NCBI RefSeq assembly: GCF_900109725.1
Contig: NZ_FOBC01000005.1
Coordinates: forward strand, 33,397-97,396
Direction of reading: 5' to 3'
Length of the DNA stretch: 64,000 nt
Source of the DNA: Halomonas daqiaonensis
Lineage (GTDB): Bacteria > Pseudomonadota > Gammaproteobacteria > Pseudomonadales > Halomonadaceae
A program made the translations under genes and the position numbers. Numbering within the stretch: the stretch's first letter is position 1; each line of letters begins with the position of its first letter. This document shows, piece after piece, positions 1 to 9,162 of this stretch. The notes beneath the pieces were generated by a model. That model searched no databases, had not been told where the DNA came from, and worked only from the letters and a program-made list of their open reading frames with translations.

Positions 1-23
1 TCGGCGCTTTCAGCTCGGCGCTA

Positions 24-1481
24 TCAACCCAGATCGATACAGAGGTACTTGGTCTCCAGAAACTCCTCCAGACCCTGATGACCGCCTTCACGGCCCAGGC
101 CCGAGGCCTTGACCCCACCGAAGGGCGCAGCGGCGTTGGATATCAACCCGGTGTTGATGCCCACCATGCCGTACTCCAAGGCGTCGGCGACGCGCCAGAC
201 ACGCCCCAGGTCCCGAGAATAGAAGTAGGAGGCCAGACCGTACTCGGTGTTGTTAGCCATGTTGACGGCATCTTCTTCGTCGTCGAAGGGGAAGACCGCC
301 GCCAACGGGCCGAAGGTCTCCTCGTGGGCCACCTTCATCTGGTCGTTAGCGAAGCTGATCAGTGTCGGCGTGAAGAAGTTGCCGCCCAGTGGGTGCGGAT
401 GGCCTCCCAGCAGCAGCTCGGCGCCCTGATCCACGGCATCATGGACATGCTCGCTGACCTTGGCCACCGCCTTGTCGTCGATCAGCGGGCCGATGTTGAC
501 ACCGTCCTGGGTGCCGTTACCCACCTTGAGCTCGCTGTTCATAGCGACCGCCAGTTTCTCGCAGAAGGCGTTGACCACGCTGGACTGGACCAGGAAGCGG
601 TTGGTGCAAACACAGGTCTGGCCGGCATTGCGGAATTTGGCGGCCATGGCTCCCTCCACCGCGGCGTCCAGGTCGGCATCCTCGAAGACGATGAAGGGAG
701 CATTACCGCCCAGCTCCAGGGAAATCTTCTGGATGTGCTGGGAGGCCTGCGCCATCAGTTGGCGACCCACCTCGGTGGAGCCGGTGAAGGTAATCTTGCG
801 CACCAGAGGCGATTCGGTCATCGCCGCGGCGATCTCGGAAGCACGGCCCGGCACCACGTTGAACACCCCGCGTGGCACACCGGCCCGCTCGGCCAGCTTG
901 GCCAGGGCGGTGGCGGAGAAGGGGGTCTGGCTGGCCGGCTTGACGACGATGGTACAGCCCGCCGCCAGGGCTGCGCCTGCCTTGCGGGTGATCATCGCTG
1001 CGGGGAAATTCCAGGGGGTAATGGCCCCGACCACCCCGATGGGTTGCTTGGTGACCACGATGCGCTGGTTGGACTTGGCGGCGGGGACGGTATCGCCGTA
1101 GACGCGCCGTGCCTCCTCGGCGAACCAGCGCAGAAAGCTCGCCGCATAGGCGATTTCACCGGCGGACTCCTTGAGCGGTTTGCCCTGCTCGAAGGTCATG
1201 ATCATGGCAAGGTCGTCCTGATGTTCGAGCATCAGGTCATGCCACTTCATCAGGATGTCGGCGCGATCCAGAGCGGTCATCGCCCGCCACGCCGGCAGGG
1301 CTGCATCGGCCGCAGCGATGGCCCGCTCGGTCTCGGCCCGCCCCAGGCGCGGCACATCCCCCATGGCCTCCCCGGTAGCCGGATTGAGGACATTGATCTG
1401 CTCACCACTGTCGGCGGCAACCCAGCTGCCGTCGATGTAGGCGAAAGGACAATAGAGCTGTGTTTCCGTAAGGGCTTGCAT
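24..1481 (-). CDS. gabD: NAD(P)-dependent succinate-semialdehyde dehydrogenase
   Basis: Aldehyde dehydrogenase family protein of 485 residues, the usual GabD length. It should oxidise succinate semialdehyde to succinate in the cytoplasm, the last step of GABA breakdown. The catalytic Cys is residue 290 in GQTCVCT, and the general-base Glu is residue 256 in LELGGN. The cofactor loop FTGSTEVG is present. I start at the third in-frame Met because CTCCT at 1488-1492 (AGGAG on the coding strand) sits 6 bases before it; the upstream ATGs overlap that site. No gabT neighbour is seen, so the exact semialdehyde substrate is inferred from similarity. Confidence 0.85.
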   Translation of the reverse strand: MQALTETQLYCPFAYIDGSWVAADSGEQINVLNPATGEAMGDVPRLGRAETERAIAAADAALPAWRAMTALDRADILMKWHDLMLEHQDDLAMIMTFEQGKPLKESAGEIAYAASFLRWFAEEARRVYGDTVPAAKSNQRIVVTKQPIGVVGAITPWNFPAAMITRKAGAALAAGCTIVVKPASQTPFSATALAKLAERAGVPRGVFNVVPGRASEIAAAMTESPLVRKITFTGSTEVGRQLMAQASQHIQKISLELGGNAPFIVFEDADLDAAVEGAMAAKFRNAGQTCVCTNRFLVQSSVVNAFCEKLAVAMNSELKVGNGTQDGVNIGPLIDDKAVAKVSEHVHDAVDQGAELLLGGHPHPLGGNFFTPTLISFANDQMKVAHEETFGPLAAVFPFDDEEDAVNMANNTEYGLASYFYSRDLGRVWRVADALEYGMVGINTGLISNAAAPFGGVKASGLGREGGHQGLEEFLETKYLCIDLG

Positions 1482-1540
1482 GATCATCTCCTGCCGCAAA
1501 AGCGGCCTCTTGTCGGTTTGCCTCCATGCTAAGCGAAAGA

Positions 1541-1563
1541 CCCCGGTGCACCAAGCACCGGGG
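1541..1563 (-). terminator. Probable terminator of folE-folX
   Basis: A perfect 9-bp stem (CCCCGGTGC / GCACCGGGG) with a 5-base loop lies 47 bases after the folX stop. On the minus strand it is followed by TCTTTCGCTT, a weak T-rich tail. Confidence 0.55.
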
Positions 1564-1609
1564 CCCTTTATCGTAGAATGGGATCATTTCCGCCGACAGG
1601 CATCAACGT

Positions 1610-2020
1610 TCAGCGTGGCCGACGCGGTTCCCGGGTGTCGGAGAGCGTAATCGAGACGGAGTCGGCGAAACGTAGCGCATGGGGTTTGTCGATCTCCACC
1701 TGAGCGGTCAGCACCGGCTCGTGGCTCATGATCAGGTCCAGCACCTCACGGGTCATGCGCTCGAGCAGCAGGAAGCGATGGTCCTCCACCAGGGCAATCA
1801 CCGCCTTGGTGATGGTGCGGTAGTTCAGTGCCTGTTCGATGTGGTTGAACGCCACCGCCTTGTCGGCGCGATAACGGATCACGGCATTGATTACCACGTC
1901 CTGGCGGTTCTTGATCTCATCCTCCTTGATGCCGATATGGGTGCGCAGCCGCAGGTTCTTGATACGGATCGTGGCCAGGTCATGGTCAAAGTGCTGGTCA
2001 TCCAGAGCATGCATTGGCAT
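1610..2020 (-). CDS. folX: Dihydroneopterin triphosphate 2'-epimerase
   Basis: A 136-residue tunnel-fold pterin enzyme. It matches E. coli FolX more than Fol[26 protein letters not shown] and the end [15 protein letters not shown] are FolX hallmarks. The enzyme epimerises 7,8-dihydroneopterin triphosphate to the monapterin form. AAGGAG lies 7 bases before the start. It is the second gene after folE, with a 22-base gap, so the two are very likely one transcript that feeds GTP-derived pterin into tetrahydromonapterin. Confidence 0.88.
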   Translation of the reverse strand: MPMHALDDQHFDHDLATIRIKNLRLRTHIGIKEDEIKNRQDVVINAVIRYRADKAVAFNHIEQALNYRTITKAVIALVEDHRFLLLERMTREVLDLIMSHEPVLTAQVEIDKPHALRFADSVSITLSDTREPRRPR

Positions 2021-2042
2021 GGCAGGGCTCCTTACGTAGAAA

Positions 2043-2600
2043 TCAGCGGCCGTAGACCAGGGTAAGGAACTCCTGCCGCGTGCTCTGCTTCTCGCGGAAG
2101 GTACCGAGCATCACCGAGGTGGTCATGCTGGAGTTCTGCTTTTCTACTCCGCGCATCATCATGCACAGGTGGCGTGCCTCGATCACCACCGCCACCCCGC
2201 GAGCCTCGGTGACCTGCTGTACCGCCTCGGCAATCTGGCGAGTCAAGTTCTCCTGAATCTGCATGCGGCGCGCATACATGTCGACGATGCGCGCAAACTT
2301 GGAGAGCCCCAGCACCTTGCCGCTAGGCAGGTAGGCGATATGGCACTTGCCGATGAACGGCAGCAGGTGGTGCTCGCACATCGAGTAAAGCTCGATGTCC
2401 TTGACCAGCACCATCTCGTCGGTCTCGGACTCGAACACCGCACCGTTGATGATCTCTTCCAGCGACTGAGTATAGCCGCGGTTGAGGAACTGCATCGCCT
2501 TGGCGGCCCGCTTGGGGGTGTCGCGAAGACCTTCCCGGTCCGGATCCTCCCCCAGTTCGTGAATGATCCGGCGGTAGTGGTTGGCGAGTTCTTCGGTCAT
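2043..2600 (-). CDS. folE: GTP cyclohydrolase I
   Basis: A 185-residue enzyme that converts GTP to 7,8-dihydroneopterin triphosphate, the first step of folate and pterin synthesis. The zinc ligands are Cys75 and His78 in SMCEHH and Cys146 in [10 protein letters not shown]. An in-frame Met lies 18 codons upstream, but the MTEEL start fits the family and has GGGG about 9 bases before it. It is the zinc-dependent type IA enzyme and leads the folE-folX operon. A promoter with a perfect palindrome in its spacer lies upstream. Confidence 0.92.
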   Translation of the reverse strand: MTEELANHYRRIIHELGEDPDREGLRDTPKRAAKAMQFLNRGYTQSLEEIINGAVFESETDEMVLVKDIELYSMCEHHLLPFIGKCHIAYLPSGKVLGLSKFARIVDMYARRMQIQENLTRQIAEAVQQVTEARGVAVVIEARHLCMMMRGVEKQNSSMTTSVMLGTFREKQSTRQEFLTLVYGR

Positions 2601-2670
2601 GGTCAGGCCCCGTGGCAGTGTCGGTGTCCGATGCGTCGTGGATGGCCTGGCCATCGCATGGTGTACAGAA

Positions 2671-2700
2671 AATATACAAGATCATGATCTTGTACAACAA
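2671..2700 (-). promoter_or_regulatory. folE promoter with palindromic operator in the spacer
   Basis: On the minus strand TTGTTG (2700-2695) and TATATT (2676-2671) are separated by 18 bases. The perfect 20-bp palindrome TACAAGATCATGATCTTGTA covers 2675-2694, which is the whole spacer plus two bases of the -10 box. This layout suits a regulator bound between the boxes, MerR-like or a repressor. Confidence 0.55.
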
Positions 2701-2867
2701 AAGAGTCCGGAACTCGCCAGTCTACCGCAAGATATCCGACAACGCAGGCAGCGGTTGCCGCCGATCAGTGACATCGTGTCGCGTCTTCTCCATCCCGGGG
2801 GCCGTTCACCCTGTGGTAGAATGATTTTTGCCTCATGCTGTGCCCAAATCACCCTCGAGAGCCCAAC

Positions 2868-3419
2868 ATGATCAAGACCCATGCCTCTCTGATGATCGCC
2901 GCCGTTCTGGCAATGCCGCCCCTGGCCATGAGCGATACCCTCGAACTGCCGGCCGATGCCACCGTCAACGTCCAGGTCATCGACGAGCTGACGCTGTCCG
3001 AGCAGACACCGGAACGCAACGATCTGTTGATCCATCCGGTGGCCGATGGCGATGCCTCCCATACCCTGCCGGAATACTGCGTACTGATCGGCGACGCCCG
3101 CATCGACGACGAACGAATCCGCCTGACCACCCAGTCGCTGACCTGCATCGAGACGGACGGTAGCGAAAGCGAGATCTACAGTGGCGAGATCTCCGCCGCC
3201 GCCTACGACTCTGACGGCGACTTTGGCCTCGCCGCCTGCCAGAACGGCACTTGCCGCCTGACCCGGGAGCAGACCTTCCAGCTTCGCCTGGCCAGCGACC
3301 TGGCTATCGAGCAACAGGACAACCCTGCCGCCGAAATCAACGAGCAACGTCGCCAGGCCGAAGGCGAAGGGGTCGCCAATCCGATTCCCGCCGACGCGCC
3401 GAACCCCGACGACGACTGA
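2868..3419 (+). CDS. Exported protein of unknown function
   Basis: A 183-residue protein with an N-terminal signal peptide (MIKTH, then a hydrophobic stretch to about residue 22, cleavage likely near AMS/DT). The mature part is acidic and has four cysteines (in EYCVL, LTCIE, AACQN and GTCRL), which could form two disulfides in the periplasm. The C-terminal 30 residues are rich in charged residues and Pro and look disordered. I start at the third in-frame Met-type codon because only it gives a signal peptide. I do not recognise a family. It stands alone, divergent from folE and closed by a terminator. Confidence 0.7.
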   Translation: MIKTHASLMIAAVLAMPPLAMSDTLELPADATVNVQVIDELTLSEQTPERNDLLIHPVADGDASHTLPEYCVLIGDARIDDERIRLTTQSLTCIETDGSESEIYSGEISAAAYDSDGDFGLAACQNGTCRLTREQTFQLRLASDLAIEQQDNPAAEINEQRRQAEGEGVANPIPADAPNPDDD

Positions 3420-3437
3420 ACGCTCCCGGTCACGTCG

Positions 3438-3464
3438 AGACGCACCCTGCAGGGTGCGTCTTTC
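3438..3464 (+). terminator. Hairpin terminator between convergent genes
   Basis: A 24-bp perfect palindrome at 3438-3461 (arm AGACGCACCCTG) is followed by TTTC. It lies between the exported-protein gene and srkA, which converge, so it may serve both. Confidence 0.65.
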
Positions 3465-3492
3465 ATGCTGACGTACGAGCTTCCGGCCGGGA

Positions 3493-4479
3493 TCACGCCA
3501 GCCAGCGGGGCCTGGCCTCCAGGGCCTGGCGCTGCTGCTCGAGCATGCGTAAGTGCCCGTCCCAGTAGCCGGCATCGGCCAGCCAGGGAAACGCCGGCGG
3601 AAAAGCCGGATCCGTCCAGCGATTGACCAGCCAGGCACTGTGGCGCAGTAGGCGCAGGGTGCGCAGAGGCTCCACTAGCGCGAGCTCGCTGCGATCGAAT
3701 TCGCGGTGCTGCTCGTAGCCCTCGGCCACCTCAGAGAGCTGCATCTGGCGCTCTCCCTCCTCCTGCGCGGTGAACAGCATCCATAGATCCTGAATGGCCG
3801 GAGCCATCAGGCAATCATCGAAGTCGACCAGCGCAAACTGCTCGTCGCGGCCTAGGATGTTGCCGATATGGCAGTCGCCCTGCACGCGAATCGCCTGCTT
3901 CGTGCTCCAGGTGCGGGGGACCAGCTGGCGATGCAGGGTCGTGGTAATCCGCTCATAGGCCTGGCGCTGGCGACGATCCAGCCACTGGCTTTCCAGCACC
4001 TTGTCACGAGCCTCGAGCACCATGCCATCCAGGTCCAGCGAGCGACGCCGCGCGAAGTGCCCTTGCTCACCCACCTCATGTACCGCGCCGATCAGCTCGC
4101 CAAGGGCAAACAGATGTGCCGGGTTCTCCAGTTCCGGCGCCTGACCCGGCAGGTGGGGGAAGAGGGTAAAGCGAAACCCCTCGGCGAGGTGCAGGCTCTC
4201 GCCCGCCTCGTCCCGCCAAGGAGCGGCCACTGCCACCCCGGCAGCAACGAGCTCGACCAGGAAGTCATGCTCCTCGCGAATCTGGGCGTTCGTCCAGCGC
4301 TCGGGGCGATAGAACTTCACCACCCAGCGGCGGCGATCCTCGTCGTGCACCAGGAAGACACGGTTCTCGTAACTGTTGAGGGCAAAGGGCTCGCCGGGCA
4401 ACCAGAAGCCGAGTGATTCCACCGCAGCCACCACTCGGGCAGGCGAAAGCTGAGCAAAGGGATGAGGGGTAGTGTCCAT
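3493..4479 (-). CDS. srkA: Stress response kinase SrkA (YihE type)
   Basis: A 328-residue kinase of the APH/choline kinase fold, the usual SrkA length. The family marks are LNSYENRVF near residue 35, the catalytic loop QGDCHIGNIL with Asp202, and VDFDDCLMAP for metal binding. In E. coli the Ser/Thr kinase SrkA protects cells from stress-induced death. Here it is not next to dsbA, its common neighbour. It converges with the upstream exported-protein gene and is followed on the same strand only by that terminator. Confidence 0.88.
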   Translation of the reverse strand: MDTTPHPFAQLSPARVVAAVESLGFWLPGEPFALNSYENRVFLVHDEDRRRWVVKFYRPERWTNAQIREEHDFLVELVAAGVAVAAPWRDEAGESLHLAEGFRFTLFPHLPGQAPELENPAHLFALGELIGAVHEVGEQGHFARRRSLDLDGMVLEARDKVLESQWLDRRQRQAYERITTTLHRQLVPRTWSTKQAIRVQGDCHIGNILGRDEQFALVDFDDCLMAPAIQDLWMLFTAQEEGERQMQLSEVAEGYEQHREFDRSELALVEPLRTLRLLRHSAWLVNRWTDPAFPPAFPWLADAGYWDGHLRMLEQQRQALEARPRWLA

Positions 4480-4527
4480 GGGGGCTCCCGGTGCATCAAG
4501 AGCCTCATGCTAACAGGGAAGCGCCTA

Positions 4528-5244
4528 TCAGTGCCTGTCTGCCGGCGTCCGGGCCACCGCCCAGGCCTGCACCTCCTCGACACCGGCCTGGCGGCAGGCC
4601 ACGGCTAGGGCATCAAGGGTCGCCCCGGTAGTCATGACGTCATCCACCAGCACCACCCGCCGTGGCAGGCCGGCCGAGATGCGAAAGGCACCGCGCAGAT
4701 TGCTGCGACGCTCGCCCCGGTCCAGGCCACGCTGGGTGCGGGTATCGCGAGTGCGCTGCGCCAGCACCGAGGGACAGCCCAGGTACCGCCCGAGGCGGGT
4801 AGCCAGCCAGCGCGCCTGATCGAAGCCCCGTTCACGAGCCCGTCGTGGATGCAGGGGAACCGGCACCAGCGCCTCGGGCCATCGTCGGTCTGCCGGGGAC
4901 AGTCCCGCTACCAGCAATTCCAGCAGCACTCGGCCGGCCCTCGGCGAGGCATCGAACTTGAAGCGTTGCACCAGGCCGGCCATTTCGGCCTCGTAGCGCA
5001 GCGGCACCCGGGCCCGGTCGAACTGTGGAGGACGGCGCAGGCAGTGACCACAGCGGCGTCCCGTCTCTGCGCCCGGCTGGGGCTCGGCGCAGACGGGACA
5101 GGCCGGCAGGTTCCAGGGCAGTTCCGTGAAACAGGTCTCGCACCAGGGATGTTTGCCCGGCATGGGGGCCAGGCAGAAGACGCAGCGACCTGGCAGAGCC
5201 TGCTCCAACCATCCGTCAACCTTTTCTTTCAATAAGGTTGACAT
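4528..5244 (-). CDS. comF: ComF family protein (phosphoribosyltransferase fold)
   Basis: A 238-residue ComF/GntX protein. Four CxxC-type pairs in the first 80 residues (CVFC, CETC, CPVC, CGHC) make the usual N-terminal zinc module. The C-terminal half is a phosphoribosyltransferase domain with the PRPP loop [13 protein letters not shown]. Its role in DNA uptake or carbon use is known only loosely for the family. I start at MSTLLKEK at 5244; the longer frame reads back through the bioB promoter. Codons 1-10 of this start contain a BirA-like operator, so the gene may share control with the divergent biotin operon. In E. coli the homologue gntX also lies beside a biotin gene, bioH. Confidence 0.85.
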   Translation of the reverse strand: MSTLLKEKVDGWLEQALPGRCVFCLAPMPGKHPWCETCFTELPWNLPACPVCAEPQPGAETGRRCGHCLRRPPQFDRARVPLRYEAEMAGLVQRFKFDASPRAGRVLLELLVAGLSPADRRWPEALVPVPLHPRRARERGFDQARWLATRLGRYLGCPSVLAQRTRDTRTQRGLDRGERRSNLRGAFRISAGLPRRVVLVDDVMTTGATLDALAVACRQAGVEEVQAWAVARTPADRH

Positions 5245-5298
5245 GGCGACCGCAGGCCTTAGGCTATCCGTCAACCTTGGTATGAACGTCAAGTTGAC
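5215..5298. promoter_or_regulatory. Two tandem BirA-like operators
   Basis: Site 1 is GTCAACC (5215-5221), 14 bases, GGTTGAC (5236-5242). Site 2 is GTCAACC (5270-5276), 15 bases, AGTTGAC (5292-5298). Orientation and spacing match the known gammaproteobacterial BirA signal (TTGTAAACC, 14-15 bases, GGTTTACAA) with a C/G variant in each arm. Site 1 overlaps the bioB -35 box and the comF start; site 2 lies in the bioB leader. Confidence 0.7.
5238..5266 (+). promoter_or_regulatory. bioB promoter
   Basis: A consensus -35 box TTGACA at 5238-5243 is followed by a poor -10 region, TAGGCT or AGGCTA at 5260-5266, at 16-17 bases. The -35 box is part of the right arm of BirA-like site 1, so a bound repressor would block RNA polymerase. 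Confidence 0.55.
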
Positions 5299-5314
5299 CA
5301 TAAGCGAGCCCACC

Positions 5315-6469
5315 ATGCCCCTTGCGTCCCACGAATCCCGCACCGCTTCCCTGACCCTAGCCCCAGGAGGCGAAGTCCGCCACGACTGGACGATTGAGGC
5401 GATCGAGGCGCTCTTTGCCCTGCCCTTTATCGACCTGCTGTTTCATGCACAGCAGGTCCACCGCGCCCACTTCGACCCCAACGCCGTGCAGGTATCCACC
5501 CTGCTCTCGATCAAGACCGGCGCCTGCCCCGAGGACTGCAAGTACTGTCCCCAGTCGGGGCACTACAACACTGGCCTCGGCAAGGAGAAGCTGCTGGAGG
5601 TCGAGAAGGTGGTCGAGCAGGCACAGGCAGCCCGTGATGCCGGCGCCAGCCGCTTCTGCATGGGCGCGGCATGGAAGAGCCCACGCGAGAGAGATCTCGA
5701 TGTGGTGCTGGAGATGGTCCGTCAGGTCAAGGCACTGGGACTCGAGACCTGTATGACCCTGGGCATGGTCGACGGCGACCAGGCCAATCGCCTGGCGGAA
5801 GCCGGTCTCGATTACTACAACCACAACCTCGACACCTCGCCCGAGTATTACGGCGAGATCATCACCACCCGCACCTACGCCGACCGCCTGGAGACCCTGG
5901 GCAACGTGCGCCAGGCCGGCATGAAGGTGTGCGCCGGGGGCATCCTGGGCATGGGCGAGGCGCCCCGCGACCGTGCTGCCCTGCTCCAGCAGTTGGCTCG
6001 GCTCGAGCCGCACCCGGAATCGGTGCCGATCAACATGCTGGTCAAGGTGCCGGGTACGCCACTCGAGGACGTGGACGACCTCGATCCCATCGAGTTCATC
6101 CGCGCCATCGCCGTGGCCCGCATCCTGATGCCGGAGAGCCATGTGCGCCTGTCCGCCGGTCGCGAGCAGATGGATGAATCCACCCAGGCACTGGCCTTCC
6201 TGGCCGGGGCCAACTCGATCTTCTATGGCGACCAGCTACTGACCACGTCCAACCCCCAGGTAGAACAGGACCGGGCGCTGTTCGCCAAGCTGGGGCTTCA
6301 TCCGGAAGTGGTGGAAAAGAGCGCACGGGTCTGCGCAGACGATGCCCGCCAGCAGGCCGACCTGGAAACCGCGCTTGAAGTCAGAGCGGCTCGCCAGGCC
6401 GAGGCGGCACTCGCCGCGAGGGCCGGGAAGCTCGCCTATGACGCCACCCTGGACGCTCCCAGGGTCTGA
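5315..6469 (+). CDS. bioB: Biotin synthase
   Basis: A 384-residue radical SAM enzyme that inserts sulfur into dethiobiotin. The 4Fe-4S cysteines are Cys71, Cys75 and Cys78 in CPEDCKYC, and [12 protein letters not shown] and [10 protein letters not shown] are family marks. The frame is open further upstream, but the ATG at 5315 fits the family and lies downstream of the promoter. The C-terminal 40 residues are Ala/Arg-rich and slightly long. It is the first gene of bioB-F-H-C-D, with 6 bases to bioF. Confidence 0.95.
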   Translation: MPLASHESRTASLTLAPGGEVRHDWTIEAIEALFALPFIDLLFHAQQVHRAHFDPNAVQVSTLLSIKTGACPEDCKYCPQSGHYNTGLGKEKLLEVEKVVEQAQAARDAGASRFCMGAAWKSPRERDLDVVLEMVRQVKALGLETCMTLGMVDGDQANRLAEAGLDYYNHNLDTSPEYYGEIITTRTYADRLETLGNVRQAGMKVCAGGILGMGEAPRDRAALLQQLARLEPHPESVPINMLVKVPGTPLEDVDDLDPIEFIRAIAVARILMPESHVRLSAGREQMDESTQALAFLAGANSIFYGDQLLTTSNPQVEQDRALFAKLGLHPEVVEKSARVCADDARQQADLETALEVRAARQAEAALAARAGKLAYDATLDAPRV

Positions 6470-6475
6470 CCCGCC

Positions 6476-7648
6476 ATGCAGGATGCCTGGAGCACCTACC
6501 TCGCCGAGCGGGCCGCAACGCAGCGTCACAGCGGGCGCTGGCGCCGCCGCCGCACCCATCGCGCCAACGACCGGCGCTGTGACTTTGCCGGCAACGATTA
6601 TCTGGGCCTGGCCGGGGACCCGCGTCTCGCCGAGGCCCAGGCGGAGGGAGCCCGACGATACGGTGCCGGTGCTCGAGCCTCACACCTGGTCAGCGGCCAC
6701 CTCAAGGTGCACGAGGTCCTGGAACAGCGGCTGGCTGCGCTCACCGGCCGACCGGCAGCGCTGCTGTTTTCTACCGGCTATATGGCCAACCTCGGCACCC
6801 TGCAGGCACTCTGTGACTCCAACACACGGGTGTTCCAGGACCGCCTGAACCACGCCTCGCTGATCGACGGCGCCCGGCTCGCCGGTGCCCGCTCGCGGCG
6901 TTTCCATCATGGCGATCTTGAGGACCTCGATCGGCTGCTGACGCGCACTCCGGGAGATGGGCGCAGGCTGGTGGTCAGCGACGGGGTATTCAGCATGGAT
7001 GGCGACGTGGCCGATATCGACGGGCTGGCCGCGGCCAGTGCCCGTCATGGGGCCTGGTTGATGATCGACGATGCTCACGGCTTGGGCGTGCTGGGCGAGC
7101 AGGGCGACGGCTGTGTGGGCCACGCCCATGGCATCGAGCAGGTCCCCGTGCTGGTCGGTACGCTCGGCAAGGCACTGGGCTCCGCCGGCGCCTTCGTCGC
7201 GGGAAGCGAGAGGCTGATCGAGCACCTGATCCAGTTCTCACGCCCCTATGTGTACACCACTGCCCAGCCGCCCGGGGTGGCCGCGGCCACCCTGAAGGCC
7301 CTCGAGCTGCTCGAGGCCGAACCCGAGCGTCGTGACCGCCTGCGCACTCTGATCCGTCGCTTCCGTACCGAGGCTACCACCCTGGGATTGCCGCTGGCCG
7401 CTTCCCCCACACCGATCCAGCCGCTGGTGCTGGGCGACAGCCAGCAGGTGATGACCTGGGCCGCCTGGCTGGCAGAACGTGGCCTGTCAGTCGGTGCGAT
7501 CCGCGAACCAACGGTGCCCCCTGGCCAGGCACGCCTGCGCATCACCCTGAGTGCCGCCCACACGGATGCCGATCTTGACACCCTGCTCGAGGCGCTGGCC
7601 GCCTGCGAGGCCCAGGATGCTCTGATGAGCAGGAAGGCGAGCCCATGA
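6476..7648 (+). CDS. bioF: 8-amino-7-oxononanoate synthase
   Basis: A 390-residue PLP enzyme that joins pimeloyl-ACP and L-alanine to give 8-amino-7-oxononanoate. Lys232 in GTLGKALGS holds the PLP; FAGNDYLGL near residue 38 and MIDDAHGLGVLG are family motifs. The N-terminus is rich in Arg (RWRRRRTHR near residue 21). The stop overlaps the bioH start as ATGA, which implies translational coupling. Confidence 0.94.
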   Translation: MQDAWSTYLAERAATQRHSGRWRRRRTHRANDRRCDFAGNDYLGLAGDPRLAEAQAEGARRYGAGARASHLVSGHLKVHEVLEQRLAALTGRPAALLFSTGYMANLGTLQALCDSNTRVFQDRLNHASLIDGARLAGARSRRFHHGDLEDLDRLLTRTPGDGRRLVVSDGVFSMDGDVADIDGLAAASARHGAWLMIDDAHGLGVLGEQGDGCVGHAHGIEQVPVLVGTLGKALGSAGAFVAGSERLIEHLIQFSRPYVYTTAQPPGVAAATLKALELLEAEPERRDRLRTLIRRFRTEATTLGLPLAASPTPIQPLVLGDSQQVMTWAAWLAERGLSVGAIREPTVPPGQARLRITLSAAHTDADLDTLLEALAACEAQDALMSRKASP

Positions 7649-8352
7649 CGCCCTTGGTGCTGCTCTCTGGCTGGGGCTGCGACGCTCGCCTCTGGCAACC
7701 GCTGGCTGAACACTGGCCCGAGGGGCTTGCAGTCAGCACTCCGGACTGGCCCGGCTACGGGACTCGCCGGCCGCTGGCGGACCCCGCCAGCCTGGCAGAG
7801 CTGGGCGATGCCATGAGCGATGAGCTGACGCCGGATGCCGTCTGGGTGGGCTGGTCGCTGGGCGGGCTACTGGCTGCTGCCCTGCTCGACCACCTGCCCG
7901 CGCCCCGTGCCCTGGTCCTGCTCGGCATGGGTAAGCGGTTCTGTCATGAAGAAGGCATCTCCACGGTAGAGCTGGCCGCCTTCTGTCGTGCCTTCGCCCG
8001 GGATTCCAACGCCACCCTGACACACTTCTGGCGCTGGCAGCTGCGGGGCGAGCCCGACCCGCGCGCTGCTCACCGGCAGCTGCACGGCCTGCTCGGCGAT
8101 AACCGTGGCGTCGATAACGCTACCCTGGCCGCAGGGCTCACCCAGCTTGCCGGGCTCGATAACGGTAACCGCCTGGCCAGATCGCCCTGCCCGGTATGGC
8201 GTATCGCGGGGGAACAGGACCCACTACTCGCGCCTACGCAGCGCGCGAACGCCGACCACCGCCTGAGCAATGCCGGCCACTGTCCGATGCTCAGCCAGCC
8301 GGCGCCGCTGGCCGCCTGCCTCGCCAACATCGCCAAGGTATCCACACCATGA
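7645..8352 (+). CDS. bioH: Pimeloyl-ACP methyl ester carboxylesterase
   Basis: A 235-residue alpha/beta hydrolase, slightly shorter than E. coli BioH. It removes the methyl group from pimeloyl-ACP methyl ester, ending the detour started by BioC. The start LVLLSGWGCDARLW is typical. The nucleophile is Ser71 in GWSLGG; the likely Asp and His are in GEQDPL and NAGHCPML near the C-terminus. It overlaps bioF and bioC by 4 bases each, so all three are coupled. Confidence 0.92.
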   Translation: MTPLVLLSGWGCDARLWQPLAEHWPEGLAVSTPDWPGYGTRRPLADPASLAELGDAMSDELTPDAVWVGWSLGGLLAAALLDHLPAPRALVLLGMGKRFCHEEGISTVELAAFCRAFARDSNATLTHFWRWQLRGEPDPRAAHRQLHGLLGDNRGVDNATLAAGLTQLAGLDNGNRLARSPCPVWRIAGEQDPLLAPTQRANADHRLSNAGHCPMLSQPAPLAACLANIAKVSTP

Positions 8353-9161
8353 CCGCCTTGTCGCTCGCCACCCCTACCACTGGGAATGTGCCCCGGAGAG
8401 ATGACTGGCAGGCCCGCGTCGCCCGCGCCTTCTCCCGCGCAGCCCCGAGATATGCCGAGCGCGCAAGAGCTCAACGGATCATGGCGGAGTCGCTTCTCTC
8501 CCGCCTTCCCGAGTGTGCCGAGAGAGTGCTGGATCTGGGCTGCGGGCCGGGCGAGATGGCGGCGAGCCTGGCCGAGCGATTCGGTTCCAGCTGCACGGTC
8601 GTCGGCCTTGACCTTGCCCCGGGCATGCTCGAGGTGGCCTACCGAACGCACGGTAACGCGGTCCGCTGGCTGTGCGGCGATGCCGCCGCCCTGCCACTGG
8701 AAGACACCAGCCAGGAGCTGGTGGTCTCCAACCTGGCGATCCAGTGGTGCCCAGACCTTGACGCCGTATTGGCCGAGCTTCGCCGCGTCTTGCGCCCAGG
8801 CGGCCGGGCGCTGATCAACACCCTAGGGCCCGGAACGCTGGCCGAGGTTGGCCGGGCCTGGTCGCGTCCCGGCCAACCCACCGGCCTGCTGAGCTTCCGC
8901 GACGCCGCTCACCATCGAGGCGCGGCCTGGGCGGCGGGCTTTCGTCGCCTCGACTGCCGAGAGCATGCACTGCGGTTCCACTACCCCGACCTCACCGCTG
9001 TGATGGCCTCCATCAAGGGCGTAGGCGCCCAGACCTCAAGGCCCGGGGGCCAACTCACCCGGGCCGACCTGGCCCGGGCGGCGCACCGCTACGAGGCCAT
9101 GCGTGAACCGGAGGGCCTGCCCGTGACCTATCGCCTGCTGACTCTGGAACTGGACGCCTGA
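8349..9161 (+). CDS. bioC: Malonyl-ACP O-methyltransferase
   Basis: A 270-residue class I methyltransferase that methylates malonyl-ACP to start pimelate synthesis. The SAM motif VLDLGCGPGEM and the later NLAIQWCPD are BioC features. The ATG at 8349 overlaps the bioH stop and gives the family's usual start; the frame is open further upstream only as a shadow of bioH. bioD follows after 1 base. Confidence 0.92.
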   Translation: MTALSLATPTTGNVPRRDDWQARVARAFSRAAPRYAERARAQRIMAESLLSRLPECAERVLDLGCGPGEMAASLAERFGSSCTVVGLDLAPGMLEVAYRTHGNAVRWLCGDAAALPLEDTSQELVVSNLAIQWCPDLDAVLAELRRVLRPGGRALINTLGPGTLAEVGRAWSRPGQPTGLLSFRDAAHHRGAAWAAGFRRLDCREHALRFHYPDLTAVMASIKGVGAQTSRPGGQLTRADLARAAHRYEAMREPEGLPVTYRLLTLELDA

Positions 9162-9162
9162 G

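Noticed and set aside
78..1532. A 484-residue open frame opposite the aldehyde dehydrogenase gene
   Set aside because: It is a shadow frame of high-GC coding sequence; its text has no family likeness and the minus strand holds a clear GabD.
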